Shown one piece after another: positions 1 through 9,118 of a stretch of 64,000 nt of DNA (the stretch's first letter is position 1; every line of letters starts with the position of its first letter). A model generated the notes under the pieces. It was not told the DNA's origin. It saw nothing but the letters and a program-made list of their open reading frames with translations, and did no database searches. This stretch comes from an uncultured Psychromonas sp. (lineage in GTDB: Bacteria > Pseudomonadota > Gammaproteobacteria > Enterobacterales > Psychromonadaceae). The translations under genes and the position numbers were made by a program. The stretch spans positions 1 to 64,000 of the forward strand of contig NZ_CANLFB010000009.1 of NCBI RefSeq assembly GCF_947489755.1. Direction: 5' to 3'.

Positions 1-72
1 AAAAAGAAAATGGCAGGGTTAGATGATAAATATCGTTCAACCCTGTTGGAGAGTGGGATTAAAATGCGCTAG
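1..72 (+). other. Open frame running in from the left edge, stop at 70-72
   Basis: Frame 1 is open from the window edge to a TAG at 70-72 (23 residues, with Met codons at 10 and 64). I do not recognise the peptide. It ends just where the conserved part of Tex begins in another frame. Adding a single G after position 66 would join this frame to tex, so this may be the true beginning of tex or its leader rather than the tail of another gene. Confidence 0.3.
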
Positions 73-2264
73 CCGTAGCCCAACTCGCCGAACTCTTAGC
101 TAAAGAATGTCAAATCAACACTAAACAAGCCGACAGTGCGATTCAATTATTAGATGATGGTAATACAGTGCCATTCATTGCGCGTTATCGTAAACATTTA
201 ACGCAGTCACTGGATGACAATCAACTACGCTTATTAGAATCTAAGTTGGGTTACTTTAGAGAGTTAGCAACACGTAAAAACAGCATATTAAAAGCGATTG
301 ACAGCCAAGGTAAATTAACAGAATCACTTAAACAAGAAATTGAATTAATTCAAGACAAAGTCAGTCTAGAACATTGTTATGCCCCCTTTAAAACAACACG
401 TATTAGTAAGGCTAAATTAGCCGTGGATGCTGGTTTAACGCGTTTAGCTGAACAATTATGGGCGTCCCCTAAACAACCTTTAGAACAAATTGCATCACGT
501 TACATTAATATTAAACATGGGTTTACAAGCACTGAAGAGGTTTTAGAAGGGGCTTTAGCGATTGCGGTTGATAATATAACTCAAGATATTAAGTTACTTG
601 GTTTATTAAAACAGCATTTATTTGAGCAAGCTATGCTCACTTCAACCGTGGTTAAATCTAAAATGAATGAGGCAATAAAATTTAAAGATTACTTTGAATT
701 TAGTGCGCGTTTAAATCGCTTACCTGCACATCGAATTTTAGCCATGTTACGCGGTAAATCTGAAGGGTTTCTACGTTTGAAAATTGATGCAGATCCCTTT
801 CAAAAAGATAAGAAATCTTATAGTTATTGCCAAACCTTGATTGCTAAACACTTGAATGTTTACCTTAGCAAAGACGACCAAACATCATGGCATCGCAAGG
901 TGATTGATACTGCATGGCGTACAAAGCTGTTAGTTAGCCTTGAAAAGCAATTTTTAGTGCAATTAAAAGAACAAGCTGATGCAGAAGCTATTGAACAATT
1001 TGCTAATAATCTAAGTGCTTTATTAATGGCTTCACCAGCAGGTGAAAAAGTGACATTAGGGTTAGATCCTGGTTTTAGAAGTGGTTGTAAATTAGCTGTC
1101 GTCGATAAAACAGGTAAATTATTAGATACAGCGACCATCTATCCACATCAGCCACAATTACAAACAGAACAAGCTAAACAGACGGTCAATAATCTCATTA
1201 AACAATACAAAGTAGAGTTAATTGCTATTGGTAATGGCACGGCCTCTCGTGAAAGTGAACAATTTATTGCTGATATATTGACGTCATTGCCTCATGATAT
1301 TCAAGCTATTGCAGTTAGTGAAGCAGGTGCGTCGGTTTATTCTGCTTCGCAATTAGCTGCAGATGAATTTCCTCAACTTGATGTAACATTGCGTGGTGCT
1401 GTATCTATTGCTCGACGTTTACAAGATCCATTATCAGAACTCGTTAAAATTGAAGCAAAAGCAATTGGTGTCGGTTTATACCAGCATGATGTTCAACAAA
1501 AACTATTAGCGAGTCGTTTACAGGCTGTGGTAGAAGATTGTGTTAACAAAGTCGGTGTTGACCTTAATACCGCTTCACATTGTGTGTTAACACATGTCGC
1601 AGGGCTCAATGCGACGATTGCTAATAATATCGTTGAGTATAGAGAGTTAAATGGGCGTTTCAATTCACGAGATGCCTTAAAAAAAATACCTCGTTTAGGC
1701 GCGAAAGCATTTCAGCAAGCCGTCGGTTTTTTAACGGTAACGGGCGGTGATAATTGTTTAGATGAAACTATTTTACACCCTGAACAATATGCAACGGCTA
1801 AAGCGCTCGCTAGATTTAACCATAAAACACTAAAAGAAGTGGTGTTAGCATCTGATACGATAGAATTAACGTTACCAACAAGTAATGCTAAAAATGCAGT
1901 CAGTGATGAAACCTTAAATCAACAATATCAAGAGGTGCTTACTATTTTAAAAATGTCTCGTCGTGATCCACGAGACCAATTTAAAACGGCTCAATTTGAT
2001 CAAAGTATTCATAAGATAAGTGATTTAGAAGTTGACCAACTATTGCAAGGAGTAGTAACTAATGTCGCTAACTTTGGCGCTTTTATAGACTTGGGAGTAC
2101 ACCAAGATGGTTTAGTGCATATTTCGATGCTCAGTGATCGCTTCGTAGATGACCCTCATAAAATAGTGAAAGTAGGGCAGATTGTTAATGTGAAAATAGT
2201 GAGTGTTGATGTTGAACGCAAACGGATAGCATTAACCATGAAAGCAATTCAACAACCAGCATGA
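72..2264 (+). CDS. tex: Tex-family RNA-binding transcription accessory protein (start disrupted)
   Basis: Tex is a cytoplasmic nucleic-acid-binding protein linked to transcription. The frame shows the Tex order: N-terminal helical region with the family motif TVPFIARYRK, a YqgF-like RNase H fold (LGLDPGFRSGCKLAVVD), helix-hairpin-helix region (near KIPRLGAKAFQQAVGF) and a C-terminal S1 domain (about the last 70 residues, from LLQGVVTNVANFGAFIDLG). Family-like sequence continues upstream of the GTG at 168 to about position 72 (AVAQLAELLAKECQI), where family members normally begin, but no ATG, GTG or TTG lies in that frame between the TAA at 60-62 and 168. The ATG at 64 is one base out of phase. 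Either the gene starts at 168 and is N-terminally short, or there is a one-base deletion or sequence error near 66. Confidence 0.9.
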   Translation, partial: AVAQLAELLAKECQINTKQADSAIQLLDDGNTVPFIARYRKHLTQSLDDNQLRLLESKLGYFRELATRKNSILKAIDSQGKLTESLKQEIELIQDKVSLEHCYAPFKTTRISKAKLAVDAGLTRLAEQLWASPKQPLEQIASRYINIKHGFTSTEEVLEGALAIAVDNITQDIKLLGLLKQHLFEQAMLTSTVVKSKMNEAIKFKDYFEFSARLNRLPAHRILAMLRGKSEGFLRLKIDADPFQKDKKSYSYCQTLIAKHLNVYLSKDDQTSWHRKVIDTAWRTKLLVSLEKQFLVQLKEQADAEAIEQFANNLSALLMASPAGEKVTLGLDPGFRSGCKLAVVDKTGKLLDTATIYPHQPQLQTEQAKQTVNNLIKQYKVELIAIGNGTASRESEQFIADILTSLPHDIQAIAVSEAGASVYSASQLAADEFPQLDVTLRGAVSIARRLQDPLSELVKIEAKAIGVGLYQHDVQQKLLASRLQAVVEDCVNKVGVDLNTASHCVLTHVAGLNATIANNIVEYRELNGRFNSRDALKKIPRLGAKAFQQAVGFLTVTGGDNCLDETILHPEQYATAKALARFNHKTLKEVVLASDTIELTLPTSNAKNAVSDETLNQQYQEVLTILKMSRRDPRDQFKTAQFDQSIHKISDLEVDQLLQGVVTNVANFGAFIDLGVHQDGLVHISMLSDRFVDDPHKIVKVGQIVNVKIVSVDVERKRIALTMKAIQQPA

Positions 2265-2410
2265 GTTTTATGATGGCTACTAAAATATGAATGCAACTTA
2301 TATGTAGATACTTGGATGTAGTAAATATTTGAATTCAAAGGCTTAGATTTAAATAGTCAGTAAGCATATTTTTCAAAAAAATAATATTTAACAAAATGAC
2401 CTAATTGAAA

Positions 2411-3106
2411 ATGAAAATAAATAAACGTTTATTAAGCCTGTCTGAGATGATCGATGGGCATTATGACCTCGTATGGGATTGTTGTTGTGACCATGGTTTA
2501 TTGGGTATTAAAATATTAACCAACAATGTTATCAAAGAAGTTAATTTTGTTGATGTTGTTCCAGATATTATTACCCAATTACATGATAAATTAATAACTT
2601 ACGGGCATCATTTACCAATGGATGCCAAGTGGCAAACACGCTGCGAAGATGTCGGACAATTACAATTACTTGACCGTTATAAAGCCAATCAGCTGCAAGC
2701 TAATCAATTGGTTATTATTAGTGGTGTTGGTGGCGAATTAATGGCTGAAATGTTAACGCGTTTAATGAGTCGTTATGCAGGTTTGAATATCGATTTTCTT
2801 TTATGTCCAGTACATCATACTTATAAATTACGTAGTACATTGATTGAGTTAAATTTTAAATTAAAGCAAGAGCAACTGGTGATCGAAAATAAGCGTGGTT
2901 ATGAATTAATGTTAATCAACCAAATTCAAGGAGTTGATCTTACCTTAACAGGAAGCCAATTATGGCTGCCTCAAGATGAACAGAAGCAATATCTTGCTAA
3001 ATTGATTACACACTATCAACGCATTGTTAGCGCTAATTTGGATGCCGAACCCTTAGTTCAATCTGCACTGTCTGACTATCAAACCTTATATAATAAGTTA
3101 TTTTAG
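2411..3106 (+). CDS. TrmK-like SAM-dependent methyltransferase
   Basis: The protein resembles the TrmK family (tRNA adenine-22 N1-methyltransferases) and its proteobacterial relatives. A class I methyltransferase fold is suggested by VWDCCCDHGLLGIKIL (the usual motif I position, D-x-G/C-D-H-G) and by IISGVGGELMAEML, which matches the TrmK signature around the second glycine loop. ATG at 2411 is preferred over a TTG two codons upstream. No clear Shine-Dalgarno sequence is visible. It stands alone after tex and ends at a bidirectional terminator. The tRNA substrate is not proven by sequence; many gammaproteobacterial members are uncharacterised. Confidence 0.75.
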   Translation: MKINKRLLSLSEMIDGHYDLVWDCCCDHGLLGIKILTNNVIKEVNFVDVVPDIITQLHDKLITYGHHLPMDAKWQTRCEDVGQLQLLDRYKANQLQANQLVIISGVGGELMAEMLTRLMSRYAGLNIDFLLCPVHHTYKLRSTLIELNFKLKQEQLVIENKRGYELMLINQIQGVDLTLTGSQLWLPQDEQKQYLAKLITHYQRIVSANLDAEPLVQSALSDYQTLYNKLF

Positions 3107-3170
3107 TAAGTGAAATAGGCGAGTTAATTAATGTGATTGGTATTACGGTTACAAAGACGGTTTAAATAAC

Positions 3171-3206
3171 AAAAAAAGCCACATAATCACTTATGTGGCT
3201 TTTTTA
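3171..3206. terminator. Bidirectional rho-independent terminator
   Basis: A ten-base stem AGCCACATAA / TTATGTGGCT with a four-base loop is flanked by an A-run on the left and a T-run on the right. It sits between the convergent methyltransferase and SDR genes and can serve both. Confidence 0.85.
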
Positions 3207-3274
3207 TTCAGCGTTAAAACTTACTATGAAAAATAGGTTTTATAGCGATAGGTCGTCTACATTAACTGTATCGA

Positions 3275-4030
3275 CTAAATACCTAGTGCTTGTCCGCCAC
3301 CGATTTGAATTGTTTCAGCTGTGATGAATGAAGCATCTTTACTTACTAAGAAAGAGATAACACCAGAAACGTCTTCAGGTTGACCTAAACGACCCAACAT
3401 AATGCTGTCTTTCCAAGAAGCGAAAACTTCTGGTTTAGTATCTTTAATTTGTTGGTGGAATGGCGTATCAATTGTACCTGGAGATACTGCATTTACACGA
3501 ATACCAGCGGGTGCTAGTTCTTTCGCTAGTGCACGAGTTAATGTGTGAACAGCCGCTTTAGATGTACCGTAGATACCAGCACCTGGGCCACCAGCATTCC
3601 ATGCAGCGTTTGAAGTGTAGTTGATGATTGAACCACCTTCTGTTTTCTTCAAAAATGGAATCGCAGCACGTGAAACAAAGAATGCACTATCAAGGTTAAG
3701 CGCCATTACAAAACGAAAGAATTCAGTTGTCATTTCTTCGATTGGGCTACGACCGCCTAAACCACCAGCGTTGTTGATAACAACATCGATTTGACCATAT
3801 TTGTTACCGATTGCATTAACGTTTTCAGTTACTGCTACATCGTTCGTTACGTCAAAACCGTAGTATTCAGCTTCAATGCCTTCCGCTGTTAGTTCAGCAA
3901 CACGTTGTGCACCAATTTCATCTTCGATACCGTTAAGAACAACTGTGTAACCATCTTGACCAAGACGTTTTGCAACTGCAAAACCGATTCCACCAGTAGC
4001 ACCAGTGATTAAAGCAATTTTTTTAGACAT
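3275..4030 (-). CDS. SDR-family NAD(P)-dependent oxidoreductase (FabG-like)
   Basis: This is a classical short-chain dehydrogenase of 251 residues. It has the dinucleotide-binding TGATGGIG near the N-terminus, NNAG, the Ser/Tyr/Lys catalytic set (YTSNAAWNAGG then YGTSK) and PGTIDTP after the active site. These residues predict a soluble NAD(P)H-dependent oxidoreductase. Similar proteins include FabG-like reductases and sugar or uronate reductases, for example in alginate breakdown, but no alginate genes are nearby and the substrate cannot be read from the sequence. It is monocistronic, with a 960-base gene-poor region upstream. Confidence 0.85.
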   Translation of the reverse strand: MSKKIALITGATGGIGFAVAKRLGQDGYTVVLNGIEDEIGAQRVAELTAEGIEAEYYGFDVTNDVAVTENVNAIGNKYGQIDVVINNAGGLGGRSPIEEMTTEFFRFVMALNLDSAFFVSRAAIPFLKKTEGGSIINYTSNAAWNAGGPGAGIYGTSKAAVHTLTRALAKELAPAGIRVNAVSPGTIDTPFHQQIKDTKPEVFASWKDSIMLGRLGQPEDVSGVISFLVSKDASFITAETIQIGGGQALGI

Positions 4031-4990
4031 GTTTATATTCTCATTGACTAGTTAATAGATAGTTATGCCATGGGCATTAAGGAGGCAGTCAAATATTGCA
4101 CAGATAAGCTGACATAAATGTTGGTATTAAAGAAGAAATTGCGATTCTACGTGCACAATGTCTGTCTTGCCATTTTATCAACAAAGGTGACTACCTTTTT
4201 ATTTGATTGATATTCGTTGTCATATAGTTCGAATAAACATCAATCTTAGACTCGGTAGTATTGTATTACAAATAATGTATTTGTAAAATGACATTATTAC
4301 AAATTTTACTGCCATACAGGTATCGGTTTTATAAAAAACCGAATAAAAACCTGGTTGATAAATAAACAGAACTAATTCTCAATATTGTAATAAAATGTTT
4401 GTTTGTAATTACCTATATATTTTTTGTGTTTATTTAAGCTGTTGTATTTAAATTGTTTATTTTTATATTTAATGTTTTTTAATAGTAGGGTACAAGAATG
4501 GAAATGATGGGAGAAGCCATGTAGTTAAACGATTTTGTTGCTTAATTTACAAACAGATTAAAAGCAGTTGAATACTCTATTTACATACTTGATTTGTGAT
4601 CTAAGCCTCAAGAATTAAGTGTCTATTTGTTCAACATAAAGGCGATTTTAAGGAAATGACTGCTATTATTATGAATTAAATTATTGCACCAGAAATAGAT
4701 AACTTAATATTAATTGTGTCATCTTTTCGTTTACTTCTCTCTAGAGATATAAACGCAAACGTATTGCGTCAGCTTAAAAATGATTCAATAAAAGATGATA
4801 TTGGCTGATTTAATTTGATTTGCTTAGTTTTTCTTATGCTTTAATGCCTTTAGTTTTGTTGTTAAGTCAATCTCCCATTAACACAAGCCTGTTTTATCGC
4901 TTAGTAATTGGGTAGTATGCGCAGTCTTTTTTCCCTAAATTGCTTAAATTCATTAACTTGCTAAGCAATTTGCTTTATTTAGAGAATGTT
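4031..4990. other. Long intergenic region with possible gene remnant
   Basis: No convincing gene is present. It should hold the promoter of the minus-strand SDR gene. An imperfect stem-loop (CAGGT...ACCTG enclosing TCGGTTTT/AAAACCGA) lies at about 4317-4354. At 4656 an ATG directly after AAGGA opens a frame broken by TAA at codon 8 and then open again to 4808. The second part reads like protein sequence (SSFRLLLSRDINANVLRQL), so it may be a decayed gene. Confidence 0.4.
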
Positions 4991-5533
4991 ATGCGTTTAT
5001 TAAAACGGGTGGTTCACCCAGCGATTATTGAAATTAATTTAACTCCAGATCACCCTGATAGTTTTACGCGTATTGCGACTCGTGCCATTGTCATTAAAAA
5101 TAATAAAATTTTGTTAATGTACACCCAGCGTTATAACGATTATTCATTGCCTGGTGGCGGTGTTGATAAAGGTGAGGAATTGATTGAAGGACTAAAAAGA
5201 GAATTAAGTGAAGAAACCGGGGCGCTTGATATAAACAATATTAATGAATTTGGATTGTATGAAGAGTATCGCCCACATAAAAGTGACAAACATTTTCCTG
5301 ACTATTCAATCATGCATATGCTGTCTTACTGTTTCACCTGTGAAATTTCTGATCAGTTTGGTGACAGTAAGTTAGAAGATTATGAAATCAATAATGGCAT
5401 GAAAGTTCGTTGGCTAGATATTGATGATGCGATTAATCATAACTTAAATACCATCAAAAATGATAAAAAGCAGGGGTTATCCATTAAACGAGAAACGTAC
5501 TTGATGGAACAGATTAAACAAGTGCTGCTATAA
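4991..5533 (+). CDS. NUDIX hydrolase
   Basis: The NUDIX box is complete: a glycine, five residues, E, seven residues, then RELSEETGA, matching G-x5-E-x7-REUxEExGU. The protein would hydrolyse a nucleoside diphosphate linked to another group in a metal-dependent way; the substrate is unknown. The start chosen is the ATG at 4991, which follows an AGAG motif, giving 180 residues. A TTG at 4940 would add 17 residues but has no ribosome site. The gene is monocistronic and followed by a hairpin. Confidence 0.85.
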   Translation: MRLLKRVVHPAIIEINLTPDHPDSFTRIATRAIVIKNNKILLMYTQRYNDYSLPGGGVDKGEELIEGLKRELSEETGALDINNINEFGLYEEYRPHKSDKHFPDYSIMHMLSYCFTCEISDQFGDSKLEDYEINNGMKVRWLDIDDAINHNLNTIKNDKKQGLSIKRETYLMEQIKQVLL

Positions 5534-5571
5534 ACCTGCCTGTAAATATTTATATAAATGATTCTATGAAT

Positions 5572-5594
5572 AACCACTCAAAATTTGAGTGGTT
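5572..5594 (+). terminator. Probable terminator after NUDIX gene
   Basis: An inverted repeat AACCACTC...GAGTGGTT with AT-rich centre and only a short T-run follows the NUDIX stop by about 40 bases. It may also serve the convergent photolyase gene. Confidence 0.5.
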
Positions 5595-5664
5595 TATTGA
5601 TTCATTATTACTGCACTTATGATTTGTACCTAAACAATCAATACAACTACAATAAATATAAACC

Positions 5665-7215
5665 CTATAGATCATCTAAATTATTTAATAGCGTACTGGC
5701 TTTCTCTCTGATTTCTATTTTTTGACTTGGATCTAGCTTATCCCAATTACGAATAGGGAAACTCATTCGGTGATTTGAAGCAAGCTGCTCATAATTTTGA
5801 TCAATAAAATTCCAATATAAGCTGTTCAACGGACAAGCATCGTCGCCTAGCTTTTCCTTAACGTTATAACGACAGTTTTTACAGTAATCACTCATTTTAT
5901 TGACGTAGTTACCGCTCGCTGCATAGGGCTTAGTGGCAATCCAGCCACCATCAGCGAACAACGCCATACTGCGCGTGTTAGGGAGTTCTACCCATTCTAT
6001 AGCATCAATATAGATGCCTAAATACCAGTCATCCACTTGGTCAGGGGCTATGCCAGCTAATAAAGCAAAGTTGCCGGTTATCATTAGACGTTGAATGTGA
6101 TGCGCATAAGCATGTTCAAGAGATTGTGAAATAGCGCTTTTCAAACATTGCATTTTTGTGTCTGCATTCCAAAAGAAGGCCGGTAAGTCTCGATTTGCAG
6201 ATAAGATATTTTGTTGTGCGTAGTTCGGCATATTCATCCAGTACATACCCCTTACATATTCTCGCCAGCCTAATATTTGTCTGATAAATCCTTCTATTTG
6301 TGAAATGGTAATTTTCCCCTCCGACGCTTGATAAGTAGTTAACGCAGTTTTGATTACTTCTAGGGGATTGAGCATTTTACAGTTCAATGAAAAACTGAGA
6401 CGCGAGTGATATAAACTCCAAGCGTAAGGCGACGCTACGGTCATCGCATCCTGAAAATTACCGAAATTAGGCAGTTGGTGTTGACAAAAATAGTCGAGTA
6501 ATTGTAAAGATTGTTCTCGATTTATAGGGTAATCAACATTAGTTGACTCATTGCCCATGGTTTTAATACCGTGAGCTTTGATGCGTTGTAAATAGGTTTC
6601 AGCGGGGTTATTGAATATTAGTGGTTTAGGGATAACCTTAAGGTCTGCTTTTTTGAATGTTTGTCGATTATTTGAATCAAAGTTCCATGCGCCACCAGCT
6701 GGTTTTGTTCCTTCCATTAAAATAGAAAATTCTTTACGCATAAAACGGTAAAAGGTTTCCATTCTGACATGCGTCGCTACTTGAAAATGTTGTGGTAATT
6801 GTTCAAAGGGTAACAGAAAGTGTTCACTGTCTGCTTCATAAACCGTTAACCCATCTTGAGCGGGAAGATTGCCTAACTGTGTCCATAATCGATATTCATC
6901 AGGTCGTTGAAACGTAAACGTTTCACATTGATAGTCAGTGACTAATGACTGTATTAAATGTGGGAGATCTTGATATTGGCTCGACTCATCCAACGTTAGG
7001 TAACAAACACGATGGCCTTTGCTTTCAAGCATTTTAGCAAAGTCAGCCATGGCAGCAAAAAATGAGGTTATCTTTTTGATGTGGTGTTTAGTATAACTGG
7101 CTTCTTGGTGTAGCTCTGCGATGACATAGATGACATCTTCATCGATTTGCTTAAACCAACTGTGCATTGCATTAAGCTGATCACCTAATATCAGTCTGAG
7201 GTGTTTGGCCTGCAT
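5665..7215 (-). CDS. FeS-containing (6-4)-type photolyase / cryptochrome (DPRP family)
   Basis: A 516-residue member of the photolyase-related family typified by Agrobacterium PhrB, which repairs (6-4) photoproducts with FAD and carries an iron-sulfur cluster. The N-terminus LRLILGDQLN is characteristic. C445-x2-C448-x12-C461 reproduces the spacing of the PhrB cluster ligands, and a further Cys lies in MQCLKSAI. The flavin-domain segments GWREYVRGMYW and HAYAHHIQRLMITGNFALL are also present. It is the last gene of a four-gene minus-strand photoreactivation cluster, about 105 bases after the DUF2256 gene. Whether it repairs (6-4) lesions or acts as a photoreceptor is not visible. Confidence 0.9.
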   Translation of the reverse strand: MQAKHLRLILGDQLNAMHSWFKQIDEDVIYVIAELHQEASYTKHHIKKITSFFAAMADFAKMLESKGHRVCYLTLDESSQYQDLPHLIQSLVTDYQCETFTFQRPDEYRLWTQLGNLPAQDGLTVYEADSEHFLLPFEQLPQHFQVATHVRMETFYRFMRKEFSILMEGTKPAGGAWNFDSNNRQTFKKADLKVIPKPLIFNNPAETYLQRIKAHGIKTMGNESTNVDYPINREQSLQLLDYFCQHQLPNFGNFQDAMTVASPYAWSLYHSRLSFSLNCKMLNPLEVIKTALTTYQASEGKITISQIEGFIRQILGWREYVRGMYWMNMPNYAQQNILSANRDLPAFFWNADTKMQCLKSAISQSLEHAYAHHIQRLMITGNFALLAGIAPDQVDDWYLGIYIDAIEWVELPNTRSMALFADGGWIATKPYAASGNYVNKMSDYCKNCRYNVKEKLGDDACPLNSLYWNFIDQNYEQLASNHRMSFPIRNWDKLDPSQKIEIREKASTLLNNLDDL

Positions 7216-7320
7216 GGTATTTCCTTATTTTATTAAGCTTTAACACTAGGGTAAAGAGTGCTTCATTAACGCTAGGTTATTGTTTAGCTTATCTTTTAAT
7301 TTGTTAGATTTTGCTGTTAT

Positions 7321-7467
7321 TTAACTTTTATTTTTGTTCTTGTTTCTTCGACAACGTTCTGAGCAGTACAGGACATTATCCCAAGATGCTTTCCATTTTT
7401 TGCGCCACGAAAAGTCTTTTTCACAAGTAACGCAGGTTTTATGTGGCAGTAATAACTTTTTATGCAT
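7321..7467 (-). CDS. DUF2256 small zinc-finger-like protein
   Basis: A 48-residue protein not caught by length-limited ORF calling. It begins MHKKLLLPHKTC and contains CVTCEKDFSWRKKWKASW then YCSERCRR. Two CxxC/CxxxC pairs around a Trp-rich basic core are the DUF2256 signature. Four cysteines suggest a zinc site. It lies between two photolyase genes on the same strand (40 bases after one, 105 before the next). DUF2256 genes are known neighbours of photolyase/cryptochrome genes, so a role in light-dependent repair is likely, though its function is not established. The C-terminus is a short Asn/Lys tail. Confidence 0.9.
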   Translation of the reverse strand: MHKKLLLPHKTCVTCEKDFSWRKKWKASWDNVLYCSERCRRNKNKNKS

Positions 7468-7507
7468 GGTGTTCGTCTATTTGCTTTTTTTGTTTTTTAT
7501 TTTATGT

Positions 7508-9085
7508 TCAAAGAATTGTGTTGGTGTTTTTAGATTTCTTAATCGCTTTCTTTTTACGTACATGTTTTGCCACGATACGTACTCCTTCATTTTTACTATC
7601 AGTTCGTTTTTGAAAACCCCACAATAAATCTCGGGCAATTTTACCTGTCTCATCAATATCGACCATGGGTAAAGGGTAGGTTTCATCGAGTTTAAATTGA
7701 TAAAGTTGTTCTTCCATTGGTGTTAACAACCAAGGTGTATGAACCATTTCTTTGGGCAGCTCTGATAATTGCGGTAACCATTTTTTGATGAATATCCCGT
7801 CTTTATCTTTGTCTAAAGATTGTTTGACTGGGTTATAAACGCGAATAATATTGGTGCCGGTTACGCCCGACTGCATTTGAAACTGCGGATAATGAATGCC
7901 CGGTTCAAAATCCAGAAAAAGGGCGGCTAGATGTGTTACGCCTAAACGCCAATCAACCAATAAATGATGGCATAAAAAGCTCACTAGCATCGCACGCATA
8001 CGAAAGTTTAAATAACCGGTCTTGATTAAACAAAGCATGGAGGCATCAACTAGTGGATAACCTGTCTGCGCTGTTTTCCATTTATTTAATCGAGTTTCAA
8101 CACTTAAACCACAATGGGTTTCTGGGTAGCTAAATCCAATATAGGCTCTATTAACTGGGCGCCACTGCATTTCATGTTCACTTTCAAATTTCTGTATAAA
8201 ATGACAATGCCAATGTAGCCTTGATGCAAGTCCATCAATCGGACGTTTCCAACCCGTTTCAGATCGTTTTATCAATATGGCTTGATAGAGTTGTCTTAAA
8301 CTGATATTTCCCCATGCTAAATAAGGTGATAATCGAGAACAACTTTTTCGACTGGACTCTGGTTTAGAGATATTGAAGTGATAGTTTTTACCTCGATCTT
8401 TTAAGAAAGAGTGTAATATTTTCTGTGCCCAACGTTCTCCGCCTGTCAGCATATGTTGATCTACTTCATACCAAGCATCAGGTAATACAGACTGAGGGAG
8501 GCACGCTAGCTGTTGATGGTCGATAAACGTTTTACGAGAGAGCACCGGTTGATATAAGGCACTTTTCATAATAAGTCGCCAATCTTTATCCCAATCTATT
8601 CTATTTCTTTTTCCTCTTGTTACGGAGCCAGATTTACTTTCTTGCCAGTGGATGTTTTGTGTTTTACACCAGGCTTGGACTGCTATGTCTCGTTCAAATG
8701 TAGACAATAATCCTGTTTCTTGATGGCTAAATAAACCTGTTATATCGAATGAATGCTGGATGTGATTAAAGCAATCAATAGCATCGCCAAGGTGAATATA
8801 AATTTGCGAGTTACATTCAATGAGCTGATCATTAATATCTTGAAGTGATTGCAATACAAAACGCCAATGACGAAGATCGTAATGAGGATCATTGATCAAT
8901 AAAGGTTCAAAAATATAAACTAACAGCGTTAAACCATTTTCAACCGAATGATTAAGCGGCTCATGGTCTGTTAGGCGCAGGTCGCGCTTTAACCAAACCA
9001 CATTGACTGCTGTTTTATCGGAAGGCATTGCATCAGTTTTACTAGTAATGATGTTGTTATTGATGCTGTTATTGGTACTGCTCAT
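7508..9085 (-). CDS. Cryptochrome/deoxyribodipyrimidine photolyase family protein
   Basis: The N-terminal photolyase domain starts at VVWLKRDLRLTDHEPL. The FAD-binding half contains RLHWHCHFIQKFE, TGYPLVDASMLCL and the hallmark TGTNIIRVYNPVKQS. At 525 residues it is of normal length for this group and probably repairs cyclobutane dimers, although a blue-light receptor role is possible. The first ~25 residues are Asn/Ser-rich and poorly conserved; Met20 is an alternative start. The C-terminus ends in a very basic tail (KHVRKKKAIKKSKN). It begins 33 bases after the Cry-DASH stop, which supports an operon. Confidence 0.88.
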   Translation of the reverse strand: MSSTNNSINNNIITSKTDAMPSDKTAVNVVWLKRDLRLTDHEPLNHSVENGLTLLVYIFEPLLINDPHYDLRHWRFVLQSLQDINDQLIECNSQIYIHLGDAIDCFNHIQHSFDITGLFSHQETGLLSTFERDIAVQAWCKTQNIHWQESKSGSVTRGKRNRIDWDKDWRLIMKSALYQPVLSRKTFIDHQQLACLPQSVLPDAWYEVDQHMLTGGERWAQKILHSFLKDRGKNYHFNISKPESSRKSCSRLSPYLAWGNISLRQLYQAILIKRSETGWKRPIDGLASRLHWHCHFIQKFESEHEMQWRPVNRAYIGFSYPETHCGLSVETRLNKWKTAQTGYPLVDASMLCLIKTGYLNFRMRAMLVSFLCHHLLVDWRLGVTHLAALFLDFEPGIHYPQFQMQSGVTGTNIIRVYNPVKQSLDKDKDGIFIKKWLPQLSELPKEMVHTPWLLTPMEEQLYQFKLDETYPLPMVDIDETGKIARDLLWGFQKRTDSKNEGVRIVAKHVRKKKAIKKSKNTNTIL

Positions 9086-9118
9086 GCTAGCTCATCACCG
9101 TTGTTCATTAACCGTTAG

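Noticed and set aside
7334-7627. 97-residue plus-strand ORF
   Set aside because: It lies opposite the DUF2256 gene and the 3' end of the photolyase gene; no family pattern.
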